This document shows, in pieces, positions 49,114 to 59,089 of a stretch of 64,000 bases of DNA (position 1 is its first letter; the number at the start of each line of letters is the position of its first letter). The position numbers and the translations under genes are program-made. Under the pieces are notes generated by a model, which saw only the letters and a list, made by a program, of their open reading frames with translations, did not search any database and had not been told where the DNA came from. Source of the stretch: Glyphotaelius pellucidus. Taxonomy: Eukaryota; Arthropoda; Insecta; Trichoptera; Limnephilidae. Location of the stretch: assembly GCA_936435175.1 (NCBI GenBank), contig OW386542.1, forward strand, positions 16,824,001-16,888,000. Reading direction: 5' to 3'.

Positions 49114-50095
49114 TTAGTGTTTTTATGGTTTTGCAAATTACCTGCTACTGAACGTTTCATACAATTTGATTAGTTCCATACCTATTTACCACGCATATTT
49201 GTTGGTGCAGACTTGTATAATGTATGAAAAATAGGTACCTTCTCAAATTTTCTTTAACATATTTATAATAGAGTACGCAATCTCATTATACTAAAAAACT
49301 TTTCAAAACATTTTAAGAATTAAATCAAAGCAACGTACAACTTTCGTAAAAAGCCCTTCAAGTAATTTACTTTACGATTGCTAAAAAGAGGTCACGAGGC
49401 ATCATACATCAGCTGAAAGAAATATATAAATAGGTCAAAACTTTCCAGTAGCGTGAAGGGTCTCTGATATATTTTTCTTTTCAGAGCACGGGGTTAAAAA
49501 GTTTTATTTTATTGAAGACTTACTACGACGCGACGGGCTACTGATTATGCTCGATGCCAGTAGATGGTAGAAAGGGCCAACAATAAAATGTTAAAACCGA
49601 CAAAGCGTTTATTATTAGGTTTCATCATTTTTTTATTATTGTGAATGCATTGATATCATCTCGCCTTTGATATCATTATATTCTGAGTAGTCGAAGCTAT
49701 TTAATTAATTTTCAAATGTTTTCTAAAACCTAATAATAAGACACTATTCAAATTTTGTAATAAAATTTCCGATATCTCAGTCAGTTCCTTCCCATTCCGG
49801 GTTTTTATTTAATATTCAATTTGTAAGATAAAATTTGGCTCACGGCACGAATATAAATTAAGACGTTACTCTCGATTCATTCGTAGGTCACAATCCTGAG
49901 AGAGTTTTCACAGATTTATTTATCGAACCGAAAGATATACAATTTTTAGAAAAAATATGGAGCCATTCATATTACAAGATGCATTAATAAAAAATATCAT
50001 TAAATCATTTTAACGTTACTGCAATATTTTGTAAATTCATTTTTACGAATTATTATAACGATTTATCATATCGTTTTTTTTTTCCTTACTTTTTG

Positions 50096-50308
50096 AATGA
50101 AAACATTTTTAGAACCGTTGTGATTTGAAACTTGATGAAACGAAAAATAGTGACACTGAAAAGAGACAAACGTACATCTGTAGGATAAAGCCTGCGAGAG
50201 AATGAGATAAAATAATCGTTCTCCTCTTTGTGCGACTCCCCACTCTTGTTTACTTTAGTTTTCTTCTTCTTTAGGTTTTACTTCCACCGCGGGTGAACCG
50301 CACACAAT
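50096..50308 (+). repeat. Family A element, S2 type, degenerate left end
   Basis: AGAACCGTTGTGATTTGAAA, GCCTGCGAGAGAATGAGAT, CTCCTCTTTGTGCG and CCACCGCGGGTGAACCGCAC. Family C follows at once. Confidence 0.7.
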
Positions 50309-50329
50309 TTCTTTTTTACAATTGATCCT

Positions 50330-50745
50330 CCAGGTGGCTTCTAAGGAAAACAATTTCCCATTGGGCCTATATCATCTTTGGGGATGCTGTGGGAGGGTCT
50401 TTTTAGGTAAAGGAAGGAGAAGTTCTGTGAAGGAAAATATTATGAGGGGTGGGTAGGAATCTAGGAGTCAGCGTGTCTAGGAGTGACGGATGTGTAAACC
50501 CATTCCTCCCACTGCGGAGCAAGATGATGGGTCGAGAAATCAAAAGGTCTCCCACAACCAGTTTCACTCGCCGCGCAGTAAGCGGGCAAACGCATCCGCT
50601 GCCAAGACCTAAACAAACCTCACTCCATGAACCGGGCACTCCTGTTAAATCACCAATAGCAGCAAACCACTTGGGGGTGTTGATTATCCAAGAAATGGTT
50701 CCCGAGGCGACAGTACCCATACCTGCCTCCCAAATTCCAGAAGCA
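50330..50745 (+). repeat. Family C element, longest copy
   Basis: ATCATCTTTGGGGATGCTGT to GTACCCATACCTGCCTCCC. It is open in both strands for about 105-116 codons, but the other copies are not, so these frames are not genes. It lies directly 3' of an A copy. Confidence 0.7.
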
Positions 50746-50896
50746 CATGATTACCATTATAATTTTGATGATTTCTTGGGTAAGATAGTCATCTACTAGC
50801 ACTATTTTTATTCAAATACAAGGCAAAATATTACATTCATCAATTTATTTATCTTTTTTGTTCATATGAAACAGATACTTTGTGATGTGACATAAT

Positions 50897-51142
50897 AATT
50901 TAAAATAAAACAATAACTTTGTAAACACCACTTTTTATTTTTTATGTACTTAATGCCGACCGGGTTTCGCTACCACCGTAGCTTCTTCAGGGCAGTACAG
51001 AACTCTACTAAAATTAAGTACTTAATTTTAGTAGAGTTCTGTACTGCCCTGAAGAAGCTACGGTGGTAGAGAAACCCGGTCGGCATTAAGTACATAAAAA
51101 ATAAAAAGTGGTGTTTACAAAGTTATTGTTTTATTTTAAATT
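50897..51142. repeat. Near-perfect 246-bp palindrome, no spacer
   Basis: Two 123-bp arms meet at AAGT|ACTT (centre between 51019 and 51020). By my manual alignment they differ at a single position (TTTCGCTACC versus its partner TTTCTCTACC). Each arm contains CCTGAAGAAGCTACGGTGG and ends in AT-rich DNA with CAATAACTTTGTAAACACC. A transcript would form a very long hairpin. It may be a head-to-head pair of an element terminus or a snap-back element. Confidence 0.9.
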
Positions 51143-51177
51143 TATTTATCTATTTATACTCAATCTCTACATATTAT

Positions 51178-51545
51178 AAAACAGAGTCCTTCGCCGCGTC
51201 TGTCTGTCTGTCTGTTCACGATAAACTCAACAACTACTGAACGGATTTTCATGCGGTTTTCACTAATACGTAGAATGATTCATGAGAATGGTTTAAACAT
51301 ATAATTTGTCAAGGTTTTGTGTAAATTGGTTCAAATATATAATATATAAATAATAATATCTGTATGTGATGGACGAGCGGGCTGGCAAGCGGGAGGTGTG
51401 GATTTGAGTTGTATGCAAATCTACAGTTTTATGCCGAGGTTAATGAAATTTTTCACATGTGACCTTCAAAACAAGAGAAAGGTCACTGTCTAAGGTCATT
51501 TGATTTCGAAAACTCTGTGTAAAGCCCGGGCATCGCCGGGGACTT
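51178..51545 (+). repeat. Helitron-like or RTE-like non-autonomous repeat
   Basis: ACAGAGTCCTTCGCCGCGTC, (TGTC)n, CGATAAACTCAACAACTACT and TTTTCATGCGG, ending AAGCCCGGGCATCGCCGGGG. Such blocks recur in many insect genomes. It begins about 35 bp after the large palindrome. Confidence 0.55.
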
Positions 51546-51639
51546 CAGTATGAGACTTTAGTTAAGTATAAAAAATAATAAAAGCGTATGCCAAATATAT
51601 AAGGGGTTCAAGCAAAGAAAAAAAAAGTATTTTTAATGC

Positions 51640-51750
51640 GGTAAATTTACGGCTCCGCGTGAGCTTCAGCTCCGCGCGAGCGCAGCGGCGTAAAGCGTCG
51701 ACAAATCTCGGCGGCCAGAGGAGACATTCAGCGAACGGAAATTCAGGCTT
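51640..51750 (+). repeat. Family A S3 interior fragment
   Basis: GCGAGCGCAGCGGCGTAAAG, CTCGGCGGCCAGAGGAGA and ACATTCAGCGAACG match the tRNA-like interior of the A copy at 18057. No termini. Confidence 0.5.
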
Positions 51751-52440
51751 CTAGACTAGAATACCCCCTTAAACGGGAGAGCCCTGTGTGTAGATGTGCA
51801 GCTTTACAATTCAAATGAAATTAAATAGGAATTGTCTAGGGTCTACATCATTAATAATCAATTATACTTAACAAAACAACCCCGCACTTATCATGTTCCG
51901 GATAAACCCCCGAGTTTACTGATTACTCCTCCCCTTGAGGTAAGGGATCATTTTATTTCTCTGTTGTTGAATCCCTCTCTCCCTCTTGCATCTGATATAA
52001 TAATTACTTTTCTGTTATTACAACCGTCCCAAACTCATACCGATTCATAATGTTTGTAAACATTGAGCTATCTCTTAGTACCGTACCGTCTCTCCCAGGC
52101 ATAGATTATCAAATCATAGACCCAATTAATATCGAAATATAAAAAAAAAAAAATGAGAACTTTAATTTCAAAATAAGGACACTGAGAGATAACATCCATA
52201 AACGACCTTTTACACTTTTACACATATACAGTGTGTGTATATAATATATTGTAGGTAACTTGAAACGGTTTTCTCAGTACACTTCGCCATTTAATAAAAT
52301 TGTAAAAAAGAAATTAAAATTTCACAAGAAATGGAATAACTCGAAACCTAGAAAAGGAAGATCGGCCGTGTGAAACTTTCTTAAGCCGCCGCTATTCGAA
52401 TTTCAACCGATTTCTTACATATCTCCCTTAAACATTTGAA

Positions 52441-52488
52441 GTTTTTAAGGTTTTAAAAAAAAAATTTTTTTTTTTTTTTTATTTTTTT

Positions 52489-52519
<31 letters not shown>

Positions 52520-52946
52520 TTTTTATTAGCGAAATTTTTTTGATACATCGGAAAAGGTACATACATAATAACAAAAAAAATTTAAAAAAGTAGCAAAAAA
52601 AGATCCCACAAAGGCGAAGCCTGTGCGTGGGTATTATATTATGTTTATATTAGACAGTGGCAGTTAAAATATAATTTTAAAATATTTGTACATAGTAAAT
52701 ATAAAGATCAAGAACATTTAATTTACAGAATTTAAGTTGATTTAACAGAGTTACAGGATTCTACATTTTACAGGAGTTACTGAGAATTTTCTTAAAGTTA
52801 AAAGTATATATATAAACGTATTTGTATACACCCATATAAGTACATAAACTTGTTCATATATACATGTTTATATATAATACCTCGTTTTAAATATAGATAC
52901 AGGAAGACATGGAATATTTTGGGAAATTAGAAACAGATAGTACAAA
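52441..52946 (-). other. LINE 3' UTR and poly(A)-type tail
   Basis: The region between the ORF2 stop and the T-rich tract has no ORF and contains TA-rich stretches (about 52805-52890). The tract at 52457-52526 is almost pure T on the plus strand, i.e. poly(A) in element orientation. An A-run precedes it (52450-52458), so the exact insertion junction is ambiguous. Confidence 0.75.
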
Positions 52947-55900
52947 TTATAGAAAAAATTTACTCACTTCCAAATTATTTTTTACCCAGCTTTTAACATT
53001 TTTTTTATATACGTTCAGATTTTGACTCGTGTTGATGGAATTGGGTAGGGAATTGAACAACTTTGGGGCAATACAGTTAATGTGCCTTTGGGCCAACCTG
53101 GTTTTGCAGTGAGGCACTGTGTACATGCACGTAGTATGTCTCTGGCTAGAGCGGTTAGTGTTTTTGGTGAAATTGTTAGGACGAGTAAATATAAATTTAA
53201 GACATTGGATACAGTAGATTCGTCTTAGTTCCGTAATTTCAGTTTCCTGAAATAACTGATTTGTGGGATACGTTTTGGCCTTCTGGTACATTACTTTAAT
53301 GATGGACTTTTGCGCAATTTCTAAAGGTCTTATATGGTTATTGTATGTTCCTCCCCATACGATTATTCCATAGGAAATGGATGAGAGCACCAATGCGTCA
53401 TAAACAAGTTTCATGGTCCTTATATTGACAATATTGCTCATGCGTTTGAATATGTAATTTAGGTATCTCAGTTTATTAACAGTTTTTTCTATATGGTAAG
53501 TCCATTTGAGTTGGCAGTCTATAGTTACACTTAAGTACTTGATATATTTTCCTAATTTTACATCTTCGCAGTTTGAGCATGTCGCAAAGTTACAATTAAC
53601 GTTATGGAACTTCAAGTTAAGATTTTTTTTAGGGGATGACTTTTGGGAATTATAGAAGGGAATATAAATGGTTTTATCAAAATTTAGACTGAGAAGATTT
53701 CTATCTAGCCAATCTTTTACTGTTGCAATGCATTTGTTGGCTTTACTGGTTGTATCTTCCCACGTTTTACCTTGTACTGTTATTGCAGTATCATCAGCAA
53801 AAGAGAGAATTTTACCTGGTATTACAATATTGCATAGGTCATTGATGTAGATTAGAAAGAGTAGTGGTCCTAAGACTGTTCCTTGAGGAATACCATGCTT
53901 TACTAAATCACAAGTGCTTAAGTTTGATCCTATTTTTGTGCGTTGTTGGCGATTTAATATATAGCTTTTTAATAACAATAGACTTTTATTTTTAATACCA
54001 ACGTTAATGATTTTCTTTAATAGAATTTTATGGTTGACTGTATCGAACGCTTTCTTTAAGTCCAAGAAAATGGTTAAAGTTTTAGTGTTAGAGTCTAGGT
54101 TAGAGTATATATTTTTGGTTAAACTAAAGACAGCGTCGTCGGTGCACATGTTAGTTCTAAAGCCATATTGATTGGCTGAGAGTATTGCATTCGATTCTAG
54201 AAAGCTCATAATTTGTTGTTTTAAACATTTTTCGAAGATCTTGGATAATTGAGAAGTTAAGGTTATTGGTCTGTAGTTGTCTGTTTTACATTGGGATCCT
54301 GATTTGTGTATTGGAATGATGTGAGCGAGTTTAAAATTATCGGGGTAAATGCTGTGTCTGATGCAGTTGTTAAAAATGTGATGTAATGGAATGATTATAT
54401 GTTTTTTAATTGATTTAATTGTGGTATTGCTTATGTTATCTGGGCCATTTGCAGACTTCTCTTTAAGGTTATCAATTTGTCTTGAGATTTCAAGTTCTGT
54501 TATTTCCTTGAAAGTAGATAGCTCGGAGGTAGTATCATTGGACTCTGAAAGTCCGGGAGAAGTTTGATTCGCGTGAATACTAAGACTGGGGTTGTTATCT
54601 ATAAGGTTTGAGGCGATGTTTGTAAAGAAGTGATTGAAATTGTTTGCAATGCTTTCAGCGTCTTCGATGATTGTATCATTGTCAGTAATGATTTTTTGAG
54701 GAATTTTGTCAACTTTTTGATTCCTGTTTGAAATTTCATTTATGACTTGCCATGTTTTTTTCGAATCGTTGTGAGCATTATATAGTTGTTTAGAGTAGTA
54801 TTGTTGTTTTCGTTTTTTTATGATTATGTTTAGGTAGTTTCTAAATAAGATGTATTCATTCCGTTTGGTGTGGTTCTGTGCTTCGTTTTTGGATGTACAA
54901 TGGTTTTCATGATGTTTATAGATTTTGAAAAGTTTGTTTCTATGCTGTATAGAGATTATCAGTCCGCGCGTAATCCAAGGTTTTATGTGTTTGTGTTTAC
55001 TTTTTGGAGGTGTTATTGGTTCTTGACTTTTTGTTATATATTTTTGAAGTATTTCATAAAAGGTATTTAAAGCTAAATTTGGATCATCATTAGTTAAGAC
55101 CGCGGTCCACGATTCTTCGTTCAGTAAGTTATTTAAAATTGAGTAGTTGGTTTTAGTGACTATTTTTTTGAAGTTATTTGGTTCAGCAGAGATGGGCAAA
55201 GTTGTAGTATGATGGCCGTAAAAGGTAGGATAGTGGTCAGTTATGTCAATTTGTAGTGTAGCGGATTTATGTTGGTAATTTTTGTCTGATTTTAGAAATA
55301 TATGGTCGAGACATGTATCATTAGGATGATTAGGTCTGGTGGTGTTGTTTATGTAGGATAAGTATCCTGTGGAATACATAATATTTAGATATTCGTTCGC
55401 GGTCGGATTTAGTATGGCGTTTTGAATATTTAAATTAATGTCACCCACAAGAAATGCAAAATCGAAATGGTTAGAGCTATTTTTGTTGATAAAAGTTTTG
55501 ATTTCTTGTGTAAACATATTTGTAGATAAAGAGGGAGAGCGGTATGCTGTCAAAATAGAGTATTTTTTTCCTCCAGAAGTAAAAGTTGCGTGTATAGCAT
55601 TGGAAAATTTGAAGTTTGGGTAGTCTATGTTAATGTTGGATATGGAGTGAATATTGTAAAATATGGTAATACCATCGTGAGAGGTATGTTTAGCAGGAAT
55701 CGAAAGGGAAGTGTAGTTTGGTAAGTAAAATGGGATACATTCGCGCAATTGTGTTTCAGTGAGTGCTATAAAATCAATTTGGAAGGAAAACGAATTTAAG
55801 AGGATACAGAAATCATCAAAATGCTTCCTAATACTTCTAATATTCATGTTTAGTATGTTGAAAGATGTATTGTTGAATAATGAGTTTAAATCTTTAACAT

Positions 55901-55958
55901 TGTCACATTCATGAGTTTCAGGGATGCTGTTTTCTTCTGAATCAGGGGCCATTTTCAT
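52947..55958 (-). CDS. LINE ORF2: APE endonuclease + reverse transcriptase, intact
   Basis: This 1003-aa protein nicks target DNA and reverse-transcribes its own RNA (target-primed reverse transcription). The N-terminal APE-type endonuclease spans about residues 33-250: N39 in LNMNIRS, E68 in LTETQ, YRSPS at 139-143, D173/N175 in GDINLN, D218-H219 in LDHIF, and D241-H242 in the final TDHYPT motif. The reverse transcriptase spans about residues 540-780: D633 in IFLDLKKAFD, PQGTVLGPLLF at 690-700, and FADDT with the catalytic aspartates at 722-723. The thumb/C-terminal region includes 'SSISYGIIVWGG' and 'LFNSLPNSI'. The frame has no internal stop and about 1000 aa is normal for a Jockey/CR1-group ORF2. 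It lies 44 bp downstream of ORF1 on the same strand. The clade (CR1, Daphne, Kiri-like or Jockey) is inferred only from motif style. No RNase H domain or CCHC tail was seen. Reading-frame integrity suggests a young, possibly autonomous copy. Confidence 0.95.
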   Translation of the reverse strand: MKMAPDSEENSIPETHECDNVKDLNSLFNNTSFNILNMNIRSIRKHFDDFCILLNSFSFQIDFIALTETQLRECIPFYLPNYTSLSIPAKHTSHDGITIFYNIHSISNINIDYPNFKFSNAIHATFTSGGKKYSILTAYRSPSLSTNMFTQEIKTFINKNSSNHFDFAFLVGDINLNIQNAILNPTANEYLNIMYSTGYLSYINNTTRPNHPNDTCLDHIFLKSDKNYQHKSATLQIDITDHYPTFYGHHTTTLPISAEPNNFKKIVTKTNYSILNNLLNEESWTAVLTNDDPNLALNTFYEILQKYITKSQEPITPPKSKHKHIKPWITRGLIISIQHRNKLFKIYKHHENHCTSKNEAQNHTKRNEYILFRNYLNIIIKKRKQQYYSKQLYNAHNDSKKTWQVINEISNRNQKVDKIPQKIITDNDTIIEDAESIANNFNHFFTNIASNLIDNNPSLSIHANQTSPGLSESNDTTSELSTFKEITELEISRQIDNLKEKSANGPDNISNTTIKSIKKHIIIPLHHIFNNCIRHSIYPDNFKLAHIIPIHKSGSQCKTDNYRPITLTSQLSKIFEKCLKQQIMSFLESNAILSANQYGFRTNMCTDDAVFSLTKNIYSNLDSNTKTLTIFLDLKKAFDTVNHKILLKKIINVGIKNKSLLLLKSYILNRQQRTKIGSNLSTCDLVKHGIPQGTVLGPLLFLIYINDLCNIVIPGKILSFADDTAITVQGKTWEDTTSKANKCIATVKDWLDRNLLSLNFDKTIYIPFYNSQKSSPKKNLNLKFHNVNCNFATCSNCEDVKLGKYIKYLSVTIDCQLKWTYHIEKTVNKLRYLNYIFKRMSNIVNIRTMKLVYDALVLSSISYGIIVWGGTYNNHIRPLEIAQKSIIKVMYQKAKTYPTNQLFQETEITELRRIYCIQCLKFIFTRPNNFTKNTNRSSQRHTTCMYTVPHCKTRLAQRHINCIAPKLFNSLPNSINTSQNLNVYKKNVKSWVKNNLEVSKFFL

Positions 55959-56002
55959 TGAGTCCGGATGGTCATCTTTAAAGGTAAAACAGGGAGTCCA
56001 GG

Positions 56003-56818
56003 TTATTGTAGTGGTATGTCGCTCGCGTCTCTAACATGTATAATTGGAGTATCCTTATTTTTGCGGAGAAGAACGTTCCCGTTCTTCGTCCACGCATATT
56101 GGTAACCCATGGCCTTCGTTGCTCTTGCTAGCCAAAGTAGTTGTTTATTTTGTGGCGTCAGCTTTTCGTTTATATAAATGGGGTTTTCTGCATTGGAGTT
56201 GTTGATGTCTTTGGCGGAAATATATCCCGCCTTCTTTTTTTGGGAGATGATCCTGTCTTTTGCCTCTTTTGAGGCCATCTTTACAGTTATACACTTTTTT
56301 AGTGCGTTGGTGTAATAATTTACTATGTTGTTATTAACTAGTAAGTCTTCACACTCTAATTTTTTAAAGACGCGTTCAATAGTGATTTTTGGATTTTCTT
56401 CTTTATTTGTGTTAATTCCATTGATTTCAAGCGATGTGTCAAGGGAATTTTGCAGAGATTGGTTGACAATGTATTTTAAATTTTTGTTTTCTTTTTCGAC
56501 TTCCTTAATTTTTTTGTGGAGTTTATCTCTCTCCACCTCATAGTCATCGATTTTTAGAGACAGAAATTCTATGGTCTTGGTGAGTTCGCTCAGCTGGTTC
56601 TTGATGTTTTTTACGTCTTTCAATTCCGTAGAGAATTTTTTTTCTATGATTTCCGACATTTCTTTCTTTATGCTATCGATGTTTTTTTGGTTTTCAATAT
56701 TTTGGTTTGCTATTTGAGATATTATATCTTTTTTCATTATGTCCATTTTTTTTTCTAGGAACTGGATAATTTTGTCTTCACTTTCCAGAGTAGTTGTTTT
56801 GCCTCTGGTGCTTGCCAT
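56003..56818 (-). CDS. LINE ORF1: coiled-coil nucleic-acid-binding protein
   Basis: This 271-aa protein is the first ORF of the LINE; such proteins coat the element RNA and act as chaperones. Residues about 15-120 are strongly heptad-like and rich in K, E and I, predicting a long coiled coil for oligomerisation. The C-terminal part (about 150-265) reads 'NPIYINEKLTPQNKQLLW' and then a GYQYAW...NGNVLLRK stretch ending near 'ASDIPLQ'. This matches the C-terminal domain shared by baculovirus FP25K and many insect LINE ORF1 proteins. I saw no CCHC zinc knuckles. The start codon chosen is the first Met of the frame, and ORF2 follows after 44 bp. Homology assignment is from pattern memory, not a search; the role is inferred from position plus architecture. 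Confidence 0.87.
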   Translation of the reverse strand: MASTRGKTTTLESEDKIIQFLEKKMDIMKKDIISQIANQNIENQKNIDSIKKEMSEIIEKKFSTELKDVKNIKNQLSELTKTIEFLSLKIDDYEVERDKLHKKIKEVEKENKNLKYIVNQSLQNSLDTSLEINGINTNKEENPKITIERVFKKLECEDLLVNNNIVNYYTNALKKCITVKMASKEAKDRIISQKKKAGYISAKDINNSNAENPIYINEKLTPQNKQLLWLARATKAMGYQYAWTKNGNVLLRKNKDTPIIHVRDASDIPLQ

Positions 56819-57084
56819 TGTGGATTTTTTGATAATAACACACTTTATATGGCTAGAATGAAATTTTATTTACGTTTAGTTAACAGCACTGGGATGTATT
56901 GACAGATGGCGCAATTATTATTGTTGTTAGCTTAGTGATTATGCCAGGAGATGTCACTGAAGTACTTTTATAAGACGAGTTTTTGGTTTTTATTAATTTG
57001 TGATTTATAATTAAAAAATCGGTTGTAGTTAGAAGGTTGGCGCATAGGGTGTCGACTTATTAAAAAAAGATTTACTTTGGTTTG

Positions 57085-57172
57085 GCTGAGGAGCGAACCT
57101 TGCTCCTTGGGAACTGTGGCTGAGCCGGAAGGTGTCGGCAACGCTTACCACTAGACCACCGGTCACTTATCG
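57085..57172 (-). repeat. tRNA-derived SINE head
   Basis: Minus strand GGTGGTCTAGTGGTAAGCG (A box) and AAGGTTCGCTCCTC (B-box-like), about 45 bp apart. It lies just outside the 5' side of the intact LINE. Confidence 0.6.
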
Positions 57173-57469
57173 GGCGTCGAGATAATAGTGCTAGATTAAT
57201 GGTATGAAGCTTTCAGCTGTCAGTTACAGTATCCTATTGGTTCGTATGTGCGACAACACTATTCACAAGATCACTACACAGTTCTTAAATCACTTTTGTT
57301 ATTAATTTCAGGCCGTTTCAAATTGATTTAATTAGTAGAAAGTTTACTTCTGTTTCACAGTTGTACATTAACCAATATCTTTTTGAATAATTCGATTTAT
57401 AAACTAATGAATTAAGATAATTTTTGCAGAGCGATTTTTGGTGTGTCACTGCTTGTGTCTATCTGATTA

Positions 57470-57505
57470 TTGTCTATATATGTATATATATATATATATG
57501 TTATT
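57470..57505. repeat. TA microsatellite
   Basis: Alternating TA with one TG interruption. Confidence 0.85.
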
Positions 57506-58069
57506 TTTGAAGATAATATCGAGATACGTTAAACGCCGAAAAGCAAATTATATGAAATTCCCTCGATAGAAAAAAATCGCAAAGTATGCACCGAAAATTA
57601 TTTAAAACAAGTCTATTTCTATTATTTTAGAAGTTATATTTGTGAAAAAATTCACAATGTTTCTTTAAATGATACTCAAGACACTTTCCACGAGATTTTT
57701 GCTCTATTTTAAACGAGTCATGTTTTATTAAGCTTTTTCGTAAGTTTCGCTTCAATTCTATCACTTTAAATATTAGCGCGCTCTGTCCAACATTCGTAAT
57801 TACATATCTCTCCATCTTCTTATTTTTTCAGCCGAGTAGCGCCGCCTTAAGGCTTTAAATTAAAGCAATTCAGTTTCGATCTATCATAATATATAGTATC
57901 TTGCCGATATTTCACATGACAATCCATTTATTACTTTAGATTTTAAACCTTGCCTCAGTTCTATAAAATCTTCAAATAATCTTAATTTGTACATGCACTC
58001 TATTAATCTCAACCAATCTTGTGTTGATTGCATTGGGCTGATACATTAAAAAGAAACTTGATTTAAAGA

Positions 58070-59070
58070 CAGTGCAGGATAAATTTCAAGTAAATGCCGG
58101 GACCAATTGGCTCTTCTTGTCATTCAAAATGTCACCCGAGGAAGGCGAATTCTTCAACGACAAGCACTCATTATATCAAATCATAAAAGTTAAGACAAAA
58201 ATAATATCACTAACTACCAACCCATCTTCAAACTCCCAATTTATTAATAAAATCGGGGAAAACACGGTCCTTGATCAACTTGTTCCAGCAGTTCAAACAG
58301 TCATATCCAAAAATCATCATGACTTTGTCAGAAAACGGTCGGTCAAGACGAACCTGCTGAGTTACACAGATAAATCTATATGTAGGGTGTAAGAAGAAAA
58401 CAATTATATTTATCAAATGTCATTGTTGGGTAATTGGATTTAATAGTTATCAAAACAATAAAAAGCGTGCAAATCATTCAAATATAAAAAATGCATTATT
58501 TTAGCTAATTCATAACTTTAACAAATTCATAACATATGTTAATATTTGTGACAAAAAACAGTGAAGACCCATGATAAGATATCAGCTGAAAACAGTAAAG
58601 GTCCTTTGCTGGTACCATTTTTTTTCCCTTTAATTACCTTTGATTTTTCTTTTCGTGAGAAATTGCAGCATGCATTAAGATCGAATAGACTCCTTCTACA
58701 CAGATTTCTCGAAAGTTTTCGATAAAAATAATATTGAAGCTATTAAAATCATGATTCATGGGGATGATGGATCAAATCATTAATCAATTAAGGTTATATT
58801 TATAGTGATTGGCCGGTTGCAATCCTGGGCTCTGTGGAGAACATTATCAAAAAAGTCCTCATTATAATACAACTATGTCACACCTCTACTTGAAGATCGT
58901 CACATGGTTTCAGATCCCAGAAGATAGTATCATCTAATGATCTAATCTATTGTGAATTTCCAATATCCTTTCCGGAGCTCTTAACCATGGAAATCGTGAA
59001 GACGTCACGTACCTTAACCTTGGAAAGGCTTTCGACAAGGTTAAAATCAATGTATTATTTGCTTCGTATT
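58070..59070 (+). pseudogene. Decayed LINE reverse transcriptase, fingers/palm
   Basis: 58200-58390 reads ENTVLDQLVPAVQTVIS then VRKRSVKTNLLSYTD, the region before the first catalytic aspartate. About 58690 reads IDSFYTDFSKVFDK (the LDLSKAFD motif), and about 59005 reads YLNLGKAFDKV, a second version of the same motif, which suggests two overlapping or duplicated relics. Stops and frameshifts abound. Confidence 0.75.
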
Positions 59071-59089
59071 TCATAATAAAAATGGTGAC

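Larger units (their letters stand above)
52450..56990 (-). mobile_element. Full-length or nearly full-length non-LTR retrotransposon (Jockey/CR1 group)
   Basis: Two intact ORFs in tandem on the minus strand are followed by an approximately 400-bp AT-rich 3' UTR and a homopolymer tail (T-runs on the plus strand at about 52457-52526, interrupted by single As). The 5' UTR upstream of ORF1 is short; its end is placed tentatively near 56990 because flanking target duplications could not be assigned. Unlike the five other LINE relics in the window it has no frameshift or stop, so it is the youngest LINE here. A tRNA-like SINE head lies just beyond its 5' side (57085-57170). Confidence 0.9.

Noticed and set aside
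50403..50799. 105- and 116-aa frames on opposite strands
   Set aside because: They lie in a family C copy. The same frames are not kept in the other copies.
51020..51100. Working hammerhead ribozyme in the palindrome
   Set aside because: The core is imperfect (extra A before stem II), no cleavage site or stem III was identified, and the full palindrome fold would compete.
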